Positions 1 through 8,163 of a stretch of 64,000 bases of DNA are shown here, in pieces; the stretch's first letter is position 1, and each line of letters opens with the position of its first letter. A program made the translations under genes and the position numbers. The notes beneath the pieces are model-generated. The model was not told where the DNA came from. It saw only the letters and a program-made list of their open reading frames with translations, and did no database searches. This DNA comes from DASSNU01 sp035701265 (GTDB lineage: Bacteria; Gemmatimonadota; Gemmatimonadetes; Gemmatimonadales; Gemmatimonadaceae), in contig DASSNU010000020.1 in assembly GCA_035701265.1 (NCBI GenBank), forward strand, positions 310,001 to 374,000. The letters run 5' to 3'.

Positions 1-476
1 AGCCGGTTGAGGTACACCAGCACGATGCCGGGAATGTCGGTGTCGCGTGCGAGGGTGACGATGTGCCGTTCCGCGCGGCGGCACACGGTGCGCGCGACGT
101 GCAGCGCGGCGGCTTTGGGGGTGCCACCCGGGAGCACGAAGGCGCGGAGCGGCGTGAGATCGCGCTCCGCGTCGTCGATGGCGCGCTCGAGATCGGCGAT
201 GCGCGCATCGTCCACGCGCGCCTTGGCGAGATGCTCGTGCATCTTCTCCAGATTGGGCGTGGCGAGCAACGCGCCGATCGCCAGCAGGTCGCGCTGCACC
301 GCAACGAGCACCTCGTCGATGCGCGCGATGACCGCGGCCGCGCGCGCGGTGCCGATCACGGCGTTCAACTCGTCCACGGTGCCGTAGGCGGTTACGCGGG
401 GATCGTCCTTGGGGACGCGGCCGCCGCCGAAGAGTCCCGTGTCCCCCCGGTCGCCGGTGCGGGTGTAGATGCGCAT
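1..476 (-). CDS. PduO-type cob(I)alamin adenosyltransferase (3' end outside window)
   Basis: Transfers the adenosyl group of ATP to cob(I)alamin to give adenosylcobalamin in the cytoplasm. The reverse complement from ATG 476 reads MRIYTRTGDRGDTGLFGGG, the N-terminal ATP-binding signature of the PduO/MMAB family, then VTAYGTVDELNAVIG and further on LRAFVLPGGTPKAAALH and TVCRRAER, all family hallmarks in the usual order. About 158 codons are present. The family is usually 180-200 aa, so roughly the last 30 residues lie beyond base 1. The first base of the ATG is 8 nt downstream of a TAGATT hexamer, so the message is probably leaderless. Family assignment is firm; the exact subfamily name (PduO or CobO-like) is open. 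Confidence 0.9.
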   Translation of the reverse strand, partial: MRIYTRTGDRGDTGLFGGGRVPKDDPRVTAYGTVDELNAVIGTARAAAVIARIDEVLVAVQRDLLAIGALLATPNLEKMHEHLAKARVDDARIADLERAIDDAERDLTPLRAFVLPGGTPKAAALHVARTVCRRAERHIVTLARDTDIPGIVLVYLNR

Positions 477-512
477 GGCGACGAATCTACTCCACGGCGG
501 AGCGCGCGGCAG
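477..512 (-). promoter_or_regulatory. Putative leaderless promoter of the adenosyltransferase gene
   Basis: On the minus strand the hexamer TAGATT (489-484) ends 8 nt before ATG 476. A weak -35-like CTGCCG (512-507, 3 of 6 consensus bases) lies 17 nt upstream. There is no room for a Shine-Dalgarno sequence if transcription starts about 7 nt after the -10. The same geometry recurs at several other genes in this window. Inference only. Confidence 0.4.
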
Positions 513-534
513 GGCGCGCGCCCTTGGGCGGCAC

Positions 535-1605
535 TCAGCGTCGCAGCAGACGATGCAACAGTGTGCGGCGCGGTGCCGGCGCCGTCCGGAGGCCGCGGCG
601 AAACGCGGAGAAGCGCGTGACCTCGTGCTCGCCCGGCGGCTGGTGCGGCCCGCTCCACGGTGATGCGGAGGGGAAGAGCGCGACGAGATGCTCCTGCAAC
701 CGATCCGGCGATGCCACCACCGGCTGCTCCTCGCACCACCGGTCGAGCACGGCACCCATCGTGGCCGCGGAGGGGCGGCGCGCGGGGTCGCGGTCGAGTG
801 CGGCAGCAATGATCTGCTCGATGGCGGGCGGCGCGCCGGGGACGCGGCTGCGCAGCAGCGGGATGGGACGCGTCGTCACCTCGTCGATCGCCAGCTCGGT
901 CATGTCCTCGGCAAAGACCTGGTCGAGCGAGAGCATCTCGAACAACACGAGCCCCACCGCAAAGACATCACTTCGCGCGTCCACCTCGAGACCGAGAATC
1001 TGCTCCGGGCTCATGTAGTGCTTCTTGCCGAGCGCCATCGTGCGCGAGGCGGCAGGATCGAAGGAGGTGTTGGCTTTCGCGATGCCGAAGTCGGCGAGCT
1101 TGATGTGTCCGTCCCATGAGGCCATGACGTTGCGCGGAGACACATCACGATGGACGATGTCCAGGCGCCGGCTGTCAGGGGGCGGCGTGGTGAAGTTGTG
1201 CGCGTAGTCCAGCGCGCGGCAGACGCGGCTGGCGATGTAGGCCGCGATGCTCGTCGGCATGGGCCAGTCGAGCTCGCGGTGCCGATCGATCATCGAGCGG
1301 AGGGTGGGGCCGCGAATGTACTCCATCGTGATGTAGTACTGACCGTCCACTTCGCCCAGTTGATAGATCTGCACGATGTTGCCGTGCACCAGGTCGGCGG
1401 AGAGCTTCGCTTCGTTGATGAAGAGCTGCAGCCAGTGTTTCTCGCGAGCGTAGCGCGGGTGGATGACCTTCATGGCCACGCGCTTGGCGAAGCCGTCGGG
1501 GCCCAGGTGCTGCGCCTCGTAGACGGTCGCCATCCCACCCGTGGCGATCTTCTGCACGAGTCGGAACTGGCCGCCGTAGTCGAGAAACCGATCGTCCCCT
1601 TCCAT
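535..1605 (-). CDS. Serine/threonine protein kinase (Hanks type), soluble
   Basis: Eukaryotic-type protein kinase of 356 aa from ATG 1605 (the frame stays open to 1713, but family similarity starts at MEGDDRF). Visible subdomains: the glycine loop KIATGGMATVYEA, the ATP-binding Lys in VAMKVI, the catalytic loop IVHRDVSPRNV, the DFG motif in LADFGIAKA, and the P+1/APE region KKHYMSPEQ. The kinase domain fills residues about 10-270. The tail is short, Arg/Pro-rich and lacks a membrane segment or PASTA repeats, so the protein should be cytosolic. The DLG-to-APE stretch looks intact, so activity is expected. A possible SD, GGGAG, lies 11 nt upstream. It follows the DppB gene after 154 nt and may be its own unit. 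Substrates unknown. Confidence 0.9.
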   Translation of the reverse strand: MEGDDRFLDYGGQFRLVQKIATGGMATVYEAQHLGPDGFAKRVAMKVIHPRYAREKHWLQLFINEAKLSADLVHGNIVQIYQLGEVDGQYYITMEYIRGPTLRSMIDRHRELDWPMPTSIAAYIASRVCRALDYAHNFTTPPPDSRRLDIVHRDVSPRNVMASWDGHIKLADFGIAKANTSFDPAASRTMALGKKHYMSPEQILGLEVDARSDVFAVGLVLFEMLSLDQVFAEDMTELAIDEVTTRPIPLLRSRVPGAPPAIEQIIAAALDRDPARRPSAATMGAVLDRWCEEQPVVASPDRLQEHLVALFPSASPWSGPHQPPGEHEVTRFSAFRRGLRTAPAPRRTLLHRLLRR

Positions 1606-1759
1606 GCCCTGTCGCGCTCCCGGAGTAAGAAGGAGGGCGCGCGCGATCGCACCCCGGAAGAGGACGGGGGGAAATTCGTTCTGGTCACGGGAGGCCGGGC
1701 GGTGCGCGCTCACCCGTCGGCGCGGCGTCTCCCTGTACGCCGTGGTGGGTGCGCGAGAC

Positions 1760-2680
1760 TCAGGAGTACTCGACGCGCGGGTCCGTCTTGGCGTAGACGA
1801 GATCGGTGGCCAGGTTCACGAGCACGAAGACGAGGCTCATGAAGAGGACCGCGCCCTGAATGGCGGGGAGATCGCGGCGCGCGATGGCGTTGACGATGTA
1901 GCGCCCCAGGCCCGGCCAACTGAACACCGTCTCGGTGAGAATGCTGCCGGTGAGGTAGTAGCCGAAATCGAGCCCGAGCACGGTGATGACCGGGATGAGA
2001 GCGTTGCGCAGCGCGTGGCGGATGAGCACCGTGCGCTCCGACAGCCCCTTCGCGCGCGCGGTACGCACGTAGTCGCTCCCCAACACGTCGAGCATGGCGG
2101 AGCGGGTCATCCGCGTGAGGATCGCCACCGAGCGGGAGCCGAGCGCGATGGCCGGGAGCGCGAGATACGCCAGGCCGCCGTACCCCGATGGCGGGAGCCA
2201 GCGCAGCTCGACGGCGAAGATCACGATGAGGATGAGTCCCACCCAGTAGACCGGGAACGAGACGCCGAGGTACGCCACGAAGAGCGCGGCGCGATCGAGC
2301 CAGCCATCGGGGTGCCGCGCGGTGAGCACGCCGAGCGCGATGCCGAACGTGGCGGCGAGGACCATGGCGGTGAGGGCGAGCTCGAGCGTGCGCGGAAAGC
2401 GCTCCACGATGTCGCGTGCGATGGGGCGACCGGTGGTGAACGAGCGCCCCAGGTCGCCGCGGATCACGCCGCCCGCGTAGTGCATGAACTGCGAGGGCAA
2501 CGGCTCGTCGAGGCGCAGCTCTCCGCGAAGGCGGGCGATGGTGGCGGAGTCGGCGCGTTCACCAACCATCTCGGCCACCGGGTCGCCGGGAGCCACGTAC
2601 AGGAGCAGAAAGACGACGACCAGCACCCCGGCCAGCGTCGGGATGGCGAGCAGCAGACGCCGCAGGATGTAGGTCGTCAT
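1760..2680 (-). CDS. dppB: Oligopeptide/dipeptide ABC transporter permease, DppB type
   Basis: Inner-membrane permease of a family 5 (peptide/nickel) importer, 306 aa. It opens with MTTYILRRLLLAIPTLAGV, the typical first membrane helix of DppB/GsiC proteins, followed by the periplasmic loop with APGDP and GDLGRSF, both family hallmarks. About six membrane segments are visible. The cytoplasmic coupling loop includes RTARAKGLSERTVLIRHALRNALIP, close to the EAA consensus. It starts 28 nt after the stop of the solute-binding protein, so the two are co-transcribed. The partner DppC-type permease is not here but at 52594-53493, and no ATPase subunit is in the window. Confidence 0.93.
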   Translation of the reverse strand: MTTYILRRLLLAIPTLAGVLVVVFLLLYVAPGDPVAEMVGERADSATIARLRGELRLDEPLPSQFMHYAGGVIRGDLGRSFTTGRPIARDIVERFPRTLELALTAMVLAATFGIALGVLTARHPDGWLDRAALFVAYLGVSFPVYWVGLILIVIFAVELRWLPPSGYGGLAYLALPAIALGSRSVAILTRMTRSAMLDVLGSDYVRTARAKGLSERTVLIRHALRNALIPVITVLGLDFGYYLTGSILTETVFSWPGLGRYIVNAIARRDLPAIQGAVLFMSLVFVLVNLATDLVYAKTDPRVEYS

Positions 2681-2708
2681 GTGCGGTGGGTCGCTCTCCG
2701 GGGTCGCG

Positions 2709-4349
2709 CTACTGGCTCGGCGTACCGATGCGCACGTGCGTCCACCGCTGTCCGTTGAAGATGACCGGCACCTCGAATCCGCTGATCCACGGCTGCACGG
2801 CGAACAGCTCGTTGTAGAAGAAGAGGTAGATCATCGGCGCGTCGCGGAACTGCATGGCGTCCGCGCGGCGGTAGAGGGCGGTGCGCAGCGAATCGTTCTG
2901 CTCGATGCGCGCGCTGTCCACGATCCGGTCGTAGGCCGGGTTGCTGTAGAACGAGACATTCCCTCCCGCGCCGCGGTTCGCGCTGGCGAGCAGCGGATAG
3001 AGAAAATCTTCCGCGTCCGGGTAGTCGGCGTACCAGTCCTTGAGGACGAGGTCGGCTTCGCCGTTGCGCGCCGCCTGGCGGACCGCGTTGGCATCGCGCT
3101 GGACGATGCGCGCGCGGATGCCGGCCTCGCTGAGGTACGCCTGGATCGACAGCGCCACGCGCGCGAACGTCTCGTCCTGCGAGTGCCAGAGGTCGACGTC
3201 GATCCCGTTCGGATATCCCGCCTGCGCCAGGAGCGCGCGGGCGCGCTGCACGTCGTGGCCGTACGGCGCGCGCGTGGTGTCGCTCCCCGGCAACGTGGGC
3301 GGGATCACCCCCGCGGCGAGGCGGCCGCGTCCCCCCATCAAGCGGTTCAGGATGGTGGGGACATCCACCGCCAGGTTGAGCGCCTGCCGCACGCGCGCGT
3401 CGGCCAGCGGACCGCGATGCGTGTTGATGGCGACGTACCAGAGGCGGAGCGCCGGACCGGAGGTGAGAAAGGCCTGCTTCTCGTCGGTGTTCTCCCACTG
3501 CTGCGTTTCGGCTTCGGGGATGTAGAGCAGGTCCACGTTCCCGCGCTCGAACTCCGCCACCGCGGTGCTGGGATCGGGGATGATGCGCGCGCGCAGTGAA
3601 TCTTCGAGCGGCACATCGCCGAAGTAGTGATCGTTGCGGGCGAAGAGGAGGTAATCGTCGTGCTGCCACTGCACGAGCTTCCAGGGGCCGGTGCCCACCG
3701 GATGCTCGGAGAAGTTTGCGGGCACGGAGTCCGGAACGATCGAGGCCACGGGCATCGCCAGCAGCTTGGGGAAGACGGCGAGCGGCCGCTCGAGACGGAT
3801 GCGGAGGGTGGAGTCGTCCACCACGGTGACGCCGTCGAGTGTCGTGGCGTGTCCGTCGACCACCGCGCGCGCGCCGGCAATCGGGTAGAGCGGCCAGACC
3901 GTGCCCGAGCGTGTCGCCGGCGCGAGCACGCGCTCGAACGTCGTCTTCACCTGTCGTGCGCGGAACGGCGTGCCGTCGTGAAAGGTGACGCCCTGTCGCA
4001 GATGGAACGTGTAGACGCGCCCGTCGGGCGACACCTCCCAGCGGAGCGCGAGCCCCGGCACGATGGAGCCGTTGGCCGTCACGCGCGTGAGGCCGTCGAA
4101 GAGGTACGACACGGCGCGCCCGCTCGGCACATCGGAGGCGCGCGCCGGGTCGAGCGTGCGCGGATCGTAGCGATCGCGCGAGTCGATGAGCGTGTGCCGC
4201 TCGGGGAGCGTGGCGCTGCCGCGGCAGGCGCCGAGGAGCGTGAGCAGCGCGAAGGGAAGCAGCGCGGTGGTGCGCAGCGCGTGTGCTCTGCGAACGGCTG
4301 GCGCGTAATGCCGGACCACGCGGGGCGCAGCGCGGCGTGCGAGGAGCAT
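2709..4349 (-). CDS. Peptide/opine/nickel-type ABC solute-binding lipoprotein (SBP family 5)
   Basis: Periplasmic or membrane-anchored substrate receptor of a DppA/OppA-type importer, 546 aa from ATG 4349. A hydrophobic stretch ending in the lipobox LLGAC marks it as a lipoprotein. The mature part has family features such as DPRTLDPARASD, FDGLTRV, ALRWEVSPDGRVYTFHLR, GVTFHDGTPF and VRQALNLAVD, and ends with FYNELFAVQPWISGF. The n-region before the hydrophobic core is long (about 29 residues), so a start at an in-frame GTG downstream is possible. The frame is also open up to 4511, where it would encode a Pro-rich lead-in that I consider non-coding. Directly upstream of dppB. The substrate cannot be read from sequence. 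Confidence 0.9.
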   Translation of the reverse strand: MLLARRAAPRVVRHYAPAVRRAHALRTTALLPFALLTLLGACRGSATLPERHTLIDSRDRYDPRTLDPARASDVPSGRAVSYLFDGLTRVTANGSIVPGLALRWEVSPDGRVYTFHLRQGVTFHDGTPFRARQVKTTFERVLAPATRSGTVWPLYPIAGARAVVDGHATTLDGVTVVDDSTLRIRLERPLAVFPKLLAMPVASIVPDSVPANFSEHPVGTGPWKLVQWQHDDYLLFARNDHYFGDVPLEDSLRARIIPDPSTAVAEFERGNVDLLYIPEAETQQWENTDEKQAFLTSGPALRLWYVAINTHRGPLADARVRQALNLAVDVPTILNRLMGGRGRLAAGVIPPTLPGSDTTRAPYGHDVQRARALLAQAGYPNGIDVDLWHSQDETFARVALSIQAYLSEAGIRARIVQRDANAVRQAARNGEADLVLKDWYADYPDAEDFLYPLLASANRGAGGNVSFYSNPAYDRIVDSARIEQNDSLRTALYRRADAMQFRDAPMIYLFFYNELFAVQPWISGFEVPVIFNGQRWTHVRIGTPSQ

Positions 4350-4400
4350 GACCCGGAGGCGGGAGCGCGTTGACACGGAAGACGTCGAAGGCCGGCGTGA

Positions 4401-4430
4401 GGGGGCGGGGGGGTGGGGGGGCGGAGCGGG
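4401..4430 (+). other. G-quadruplex-capable G tract in the divergent intergenic region
   Basis: The plus strand carries runs of 5, 7 and 7 G separated by single bases, then GGG after a short loop (4401-4430). This satisfies the G3+N1-7 pattern four times over. It lies between the divergent solute-binding-protein gene and the receiver/GGDEF gene, about 50-80 nt upstream of the former. A role is inferred, not shown. Confidence 0.45.
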
Positions 4431-4502
4431 CGGCGCGAGGGCGCCGCGAGAGGTGCCCTCGCGCGCGCGGCGCACAGCCGGACGGCGCGCGGGCGCGCTC
4501 TG

Positions 4503-4530
4503 TTGACACATGCCGTGAAACGAGTGAACT
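4503..4530 (+). promoter_or_regulatory. Candidate sigma-70-type promoter for the receiver/GGDEF gene
   Basis: A perfect TTGACA (4503-4508) is followed after 16 nt by TGAACT (4525-4530), a 3-of-6 match to TATAAT. Transcription would start near 4537 and leave a leader of about 20 nt before GTG 4558. The -35 is convincing; the -10 is weak. Confidence 0.35.
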
Positions 4531-4557
4531 TATCGGGCCACAAGTGAAGCGTCAATC

Positions 4558-5478
4558 GTGAGTTACGTCCTGTGCGCCGACGACAATGAGGACATGCGTC
4601 GGATGTTGCGCGAGGTTCTCGTGGCAGCGGGCCACGAGGTGTCTCTCGCACCGGATGGCGCGTCGGCGCTGAACTCGATTCAGCAGCGCGAGCCGGACCT
4701 GCTCGTGCTCGATCTCGTCATGCCGGGGATGTCCGGCATCGACGTGTGCCGGACCATCAAGCGCAATCCCTTCACGGCACGCATCCCCGTGCTCATGCTC
4801 ACCGCGCGCGGGGAGATCCAGCACAAAGTCGCAGGCTTCGATGCAGGCGCGGACGACTACCTCGCCAAGCCGTTCGATCCGCGCGAGCTGCGCTCGCGGA
4901 TCATCGCCCTCCTCCGCCTCGTTCGGCGCGAGGGAGACCGCAATCCGACGAGCGGGCTTCCCGGAGGGAAGGCGATCGAGGATCACATCGCCTACCGCGC
5001 GTCGCTTCGCGATCCGTTCGCCGTGTGCTACATCGACCTGGACAACTTCAAGGCGTTCGCCGACACGTTCGGGTTCACGGCGGCGGATCTGGTGATCCGG
5101 GGGATGGGAGCGGCGATCCTCGGCGCGGTGGAGACGGTGGGGGGCACGCGGGACTTCGTGGGGCACATCGGGGGGGATGACTTCCTGGTGGTCACCGAGC
5201 CCGCGCGCGCGGAAGACGTAGCGCGCGAGTGCGCGCGCCGCTTCGTCGTCGTGGCGGAGCGCGCGGTGGGGGCGGAGGCGGTGCGCCGCGGCAGTTTCAC
5301 GGGGGTGGACCGCGAGGGGCGCTCGCGCGAGTTCCCCATCGCGCGACTGTCGACGGCCGTGCTGGTGATCGACGGTGCCCGCCCGGTCACGACGGGACAG
5401 GTGGGAGCGCTGGCGGCGGAGGTGAAGCGGCGCGCGAAGCAGCGCGGGCCGGGCACCATCCTCGTCGAGTCGGTGTAG
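4558..5478 (+). CDS. Response regulator: receiver domain plus degenerate GGDEF domain
   Basis: Two-domain regulator of 306 aa starting at GTG 4558. Residues 1-120 form a receiver domain with acidic pocket D8/D9, phospho-acceptor D52 (in LLVLDLVMPG), and conserved K104 in YLAKPF. Residues about 130-306 resemble a diguanylate cyclase: TSGLPGG, CYIDLDNFKAFADTFGF and the signature HIGGDDF (205-209) in place of GGDEF/GGEEF. The normally acidic fourth signature position is kept as D, so weak activity is possible. However, the linker motif (normally DxLTxLxNR) is altered to NPTSGLPGG, and no RxxD inhibitory site is evident. It may be a c-di-GMP synthase, a GTP-binding sensor or a protein-interaction module. 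No cognate kinase is adjacent. Confidence 0.85.
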   Translation: MSYVLCADDNEDMRRMLREVLVAAGHEVSLAPDGASALNSIQQREPDLLVLDLVMPGMSGIDVCRTIKRNPFTARIPVLMLTARGEIQHKVAGFDAGADDYLAKPFDPRELRSRIIALLRLVRREGDRNPTSGLPGGKAIEDHIAYRASLRDPFAVCYIDLDNFKAFADTFGFTAADLVIRGMGAAILGAVETVGGTRDFVGHIGGDDFLVVTEPARAEDVARECARRFVVVAERAVGAEAVRRGSFTGVDREGRSREFPIARLSTAVLVIDGARPVTTGQVGALAAEVKRRAKQRGPGTILVESV

Positions 5479-5555
5479 TCAAGCGCGAGGGAACGGAGCC
5501 GTCACGCGCTCTCTCGTGCGCCTGCCTGGACGAACATCCTGAACCACACACGGTC

Positions 5556-5831
5556 ATGCGCGAGAATGCTCGGGGTGCCGCGGCGCCCGTTGAGAAATAT
5601 GTCTACCGGGGCCGCCGCCTGTCGGGCACGGAGCACGCGCGCGCGGCGGCGATCGCCGTTGGCGCGGGGCTCGCTGCGTTCTATCTCTCGCGCATCCTGA
5701 TGCAGCGGCGCGTCATCGCCACGGCGTCCGCATCCACGGGAGCAGCGGCGCCGCGGGGTGCCGCGGAGCGATCGCGCGCGCTCGCCTCGCCGGACGCGGG
5801 GTTGAGGGGCGGGAGGGCGCTCCGCGGGTGA
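5556..5831 (+). CDS. Small single-pass membrane protein of unknown function
   Basis: A 91-aa ORF from ATG 5556 whose stop overlaps the GTG start of the TamA gene by 4 nt (GTGA, 5828-5831), the same coupling seen throughout this operon. It has a polar N-terminus, one predicted membrane helix around AAIAVGAGLAAFYLSRILM (residues about 30-48) and an Ala/Arg/Ser-rich tail. I recognise no family. A good SD is not visible before the ATG. The overlap and the position immediately before tamA are the main arguments that it is real. Confidence 0.5.
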   Translation: MRENARGAAAPVEKYVYRGRRLSGTEHARAAAIAVGAGLAAFYLSRILMQRRVIATASASTGAAAPRGAAERSRALASPDAGLRGGRALRG

Positions 5832-8074
5832 CGGGCTCTCGACTCCGCATCGCCGCCCACTGCGCCATCGTTATCGCCGCCGCGCTCGGCGCCGCACGCG
5901 CCGCCGCTGCGCAGGACCTGATCTGCGATCCCGGCGACACCGAAGTGCGGAGCGTGCGATTCGAGGGGAATCGCACCTTCGACGACGGCACGCTGGAGCG
6001 GCAGATCGCGACGACGTCGTCCACCTGGTCGCGTCGGCACGGGCTGCCGTTCGGCGAACGCCGGTGCCTCGATTCACTCGAGTTCCAGCGCGACCGCCTT
6101 CGCCTGCGCAGCTACTACTATCAGCGTGGCTACCGGAACGCCGAGGTGGATACGGCGCTCCAGGTGCTGAGCCCCGGCGTGGTGCGCGTCACCTTTCGCG
6201 TGCGCGAAGGGGTGCCGATGCGCATCGACACGCTCACCGTGCTTGGCCTGGACACCATTCCCGGAGGAGAGCGGCTCAAGCGTCTGATCGGACAGATGCA
6301 GGGGGCGCCGCTCGACATCCCGCGCATGGTCGCGCTCGGCGACACGGTGGAGTTGCGTCTGCGCAACTCCGGCTACGCGCTGGCGCAGCGTCCGCTGCGA
6401 GGCTATCAGGCGCACGAGGCCACGAACAGCGCATCCGTCACCTTCGAGTTTCTCCCCGGCCATCGGTACCACATTGGCCGGGTTCTGGTGGACATCCTTC
6501 CGCTCGACAGCACGAGTGGCCCGCAGATCACCCCCGATGTGGTGCGGCAGCTCCTGTCCTTCTCGCCGGGCGATCTCTATCGGGAACGCGAGCTGGATCG
6601 TAGCCGGCGCACCCTGTACCAGCTCGAGACCTTCCAGCACGTGGACATCGCCATCGCGCCGGATTCGCTCCAACCGCCAGGAGACTCGCTCCTCGACATT
6701 CAGGTGCGACTGAGCGAGGCGCCCATGCGCTCGGTGCGGCTCGGGATTGGGTGGGCGACGCTCGACTGCATCCGCGCGCAGGCGCGGCTGACGCACCGCA
6801 ACTTTCTTGGCGATGCGCGGCGGTTGGAGCTCACTTCGCGCGTGTCCAAGGTGGGGGTCGGGCATCCGCTGGGCGGCGCGGAGGTACTCTGCGCGGATCG
6901 CGTCCGGCACGATCGCTTCAGCGACACGCTCAACTACTACGTGGGAGCCTCGCTGCGGACGCCCACGCTCTTCGGTCCGCGGAACGTGCCGTCGCTCACG
7001 CTGTACAGCGAGCGCCGCTCCGAGCTGGACGCCTATTTGCGCTCCACGCCCTTCGGCGGAGCGCTCTCGGTCACCCGCGAGCAGAATCCCACTACCCCCA
7101 TCACGCTCGCGTACTCGATCGAGTTCGGGAAGACGGTGGCTGATCCGGCCGTCTTCTGCTCGGCGTTCAACGTCTGCAATCTGCAGGACATCGACGCGCT
7201 CAACGGACAGACCAACCGGTTGGCCGTCCTGAGCGCAACGGTTGGCTGGCAGAAAGTGACGAACGTGTTCGATCCACGCGGTGGCTACCAGGCCACGGTG
7301 GATGTGCGCCACGCGTCCAAGGCGATCGGGTCGGAGAGCGACCTGCAATTCAACAAGGCCGGGGGCGCCGTGGCGGTCTACCGCCCGGTGGGCGACGCGT
7401 CGGTGCTGGCGATGCGGCTGCAGCTGGGGGCGGTGTTCGCGCGCGGCTCATTGGGTGGCGCGGCAGGCGCGGCAGGAGAGCGCTTCGTGCCACCGCAGGA
7501 GCGGTTGTACGCCGGCGGCCCCAACTCCGTGCGCGGATTCAATCAGAACCAGCTCGGTCCGGTGGTGTACGTAGTCGACAGCGTTCGCAAGGTGCAGGTG
7601 GGGACGACGACCGACTCCATCGAGGTCGCCGACGATCCGAATCCGCGCGTCTCGGCCACCGGCGGGGATCTCCTGGCGGTGGCCAACCTGGAGCTGCGCT
7701 CACGCGGTCCCGTGCTGCGTGACCTGGTGGAGTGGGCGCTCTTCATGGATGTAGGACAGGTCTGGAATCGCGATCAGCAGTCGGTGAGCGTGGCGGATCT
7801 GCGGTGGACGCCAGGGGTGGGGTTGCGCGTGTCCTCGCCGGTGGGTCCGGTCCGGGTGGACGTGGCGTACAACCCGTATCAGGGGCGGCGTGGCGCAGCG
7901 TTCAAGGAGGTCACGGTGGACGGGGAGCGGCAGCTCGTGTGCGTGAGCCCTCGATCGGCGCCGCCTCCTCCCGACGCCTCCAGCGCCGACTGTCCCGCGA
8001 CGTTCGCACCGCCCGCTCCGAACAACTTCTTTTCGCGGTTGACCTTTCACTTCAGCATCGGCCAGGCTTTCTGA
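5828..8074 (+). CDS. tamA: BamA/TamA family outer-membrane assembly protein (TamA-like)
   Basis: Omp85-type outer-membrane protein of 748 aa. A signal peptide (hydrophobic IAAHCAIVIAAALGAARAAAAQ) is followed by POTRA-type repeats (residues about 38-310; for example VRSVRFEGNRTFDDGTLERQ, then a repeat near MRIDTLTVLGLDTIPGG and one near YHIGRVLVDILPLD) and a 16-strand type barrel (about 311-748). The barrel has the loop-6 signature SVRGF in GGPNSVRGFNQNQLGP and a C-terminal aromatic residue (final F). It is directly followed by a TamB-type gene, so the pair should form the translocation and assembly module linking inner and outer membranes. It could also act as a BamA paralogue. GTG start chosen from the overlap with the preceding ORF and the signal peptide. 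Confidence 0.88.
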   Translation: MTGSRLRIAAHCAIVIAAALGAARAAAAQDLICDPGDTEVRSVRFEGNRTFDDGTLERQIATTSSTWSRRHGLPFGERRCLDSLEFQRDRLRLRSYYYQRGYRNAEVDTALQVLSPGVVRVTFRVREGVPMRIDTLTVLGLDTIPGGERLKRLIGQMQGAPLDIPRMVALGDTVELRLRNSGYALAQRPLRGYQAHEATNSASVTFEFLPGHRYHIGRVLVDILPLDSTSGPQITPDVVRQLLSFSPGDLYRERELDRSRRTLYQLETFQHVDIAIAPDSLQPPGDSLLDIQVRLSEAPMRSVRLGIGWATLDCIRAQARLTHRNFLGDARRLELTSRVSKVGVGHPLGGAEVLCADRVRHDRFSDTLNYYVGASLRTPTLFGPRNVPSLTLYSERRSELDAYLRSTPFGGALSVTREQNPTTPITLAYSIEFGKTVADPAVFCSAFNVCNLQDIDALNGQTNRLAVLSATVGWQKVTNVFDPRGGYQATVDVRHASKAIGSESDLQFNKAGGAVAVYRPVGDASVLAMRLQLGAVFARGSLGGAAGAAGERFVPPQERLYAGGPNSVRGFNQNQLGPVVYVVDSVRKVQVGTTTDSIEVADDPNPRVSATGGDLLAVANLELRSRGPVLRDLVEWALFMDVGQVWNRDQQSVSVADLRWTPGVGLRVSSPVGPVRVDVAYNPYQGRRGAAFKEVTVDGERQLVCVSPRSAPPPPDASSADCPATFAPPAPNNFFSRLTFHFSIGQAF

Positions 8075-8100
8075 CGTCTGCACGCGACGCGTGACCCGGA

Positions 8101-8124
8101 CGCCGCGGCGCGCAGGCCGCGGCG
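8101..8124 (+). other. Hairpin between tamA and tamB
   Basis: CGCCGCGGC (8101-8109) and GCCGCGGCG (8116-8124) form a perfect 9-bp GC stem around a 6-nt loop, in the 89-nt gap between two genes that otherwise belong to one operon. No T-run follows. It could act as a partial terminator or an mRNA stability element that sets the tamA:tamB ratio. Confidence 0.45.
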
Positions 8125-8163
8125 AACGCGCTGCGCTCCCGCTACCGCCTCCAGTCGCCGCTC

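Noticed and set aside
1606..1759. Small gene or terminator between dppB and the kinase gene
   Set aside because: 154 nt checked on both strands; only the kinase gene's SD and no stable stem or ORF with support.
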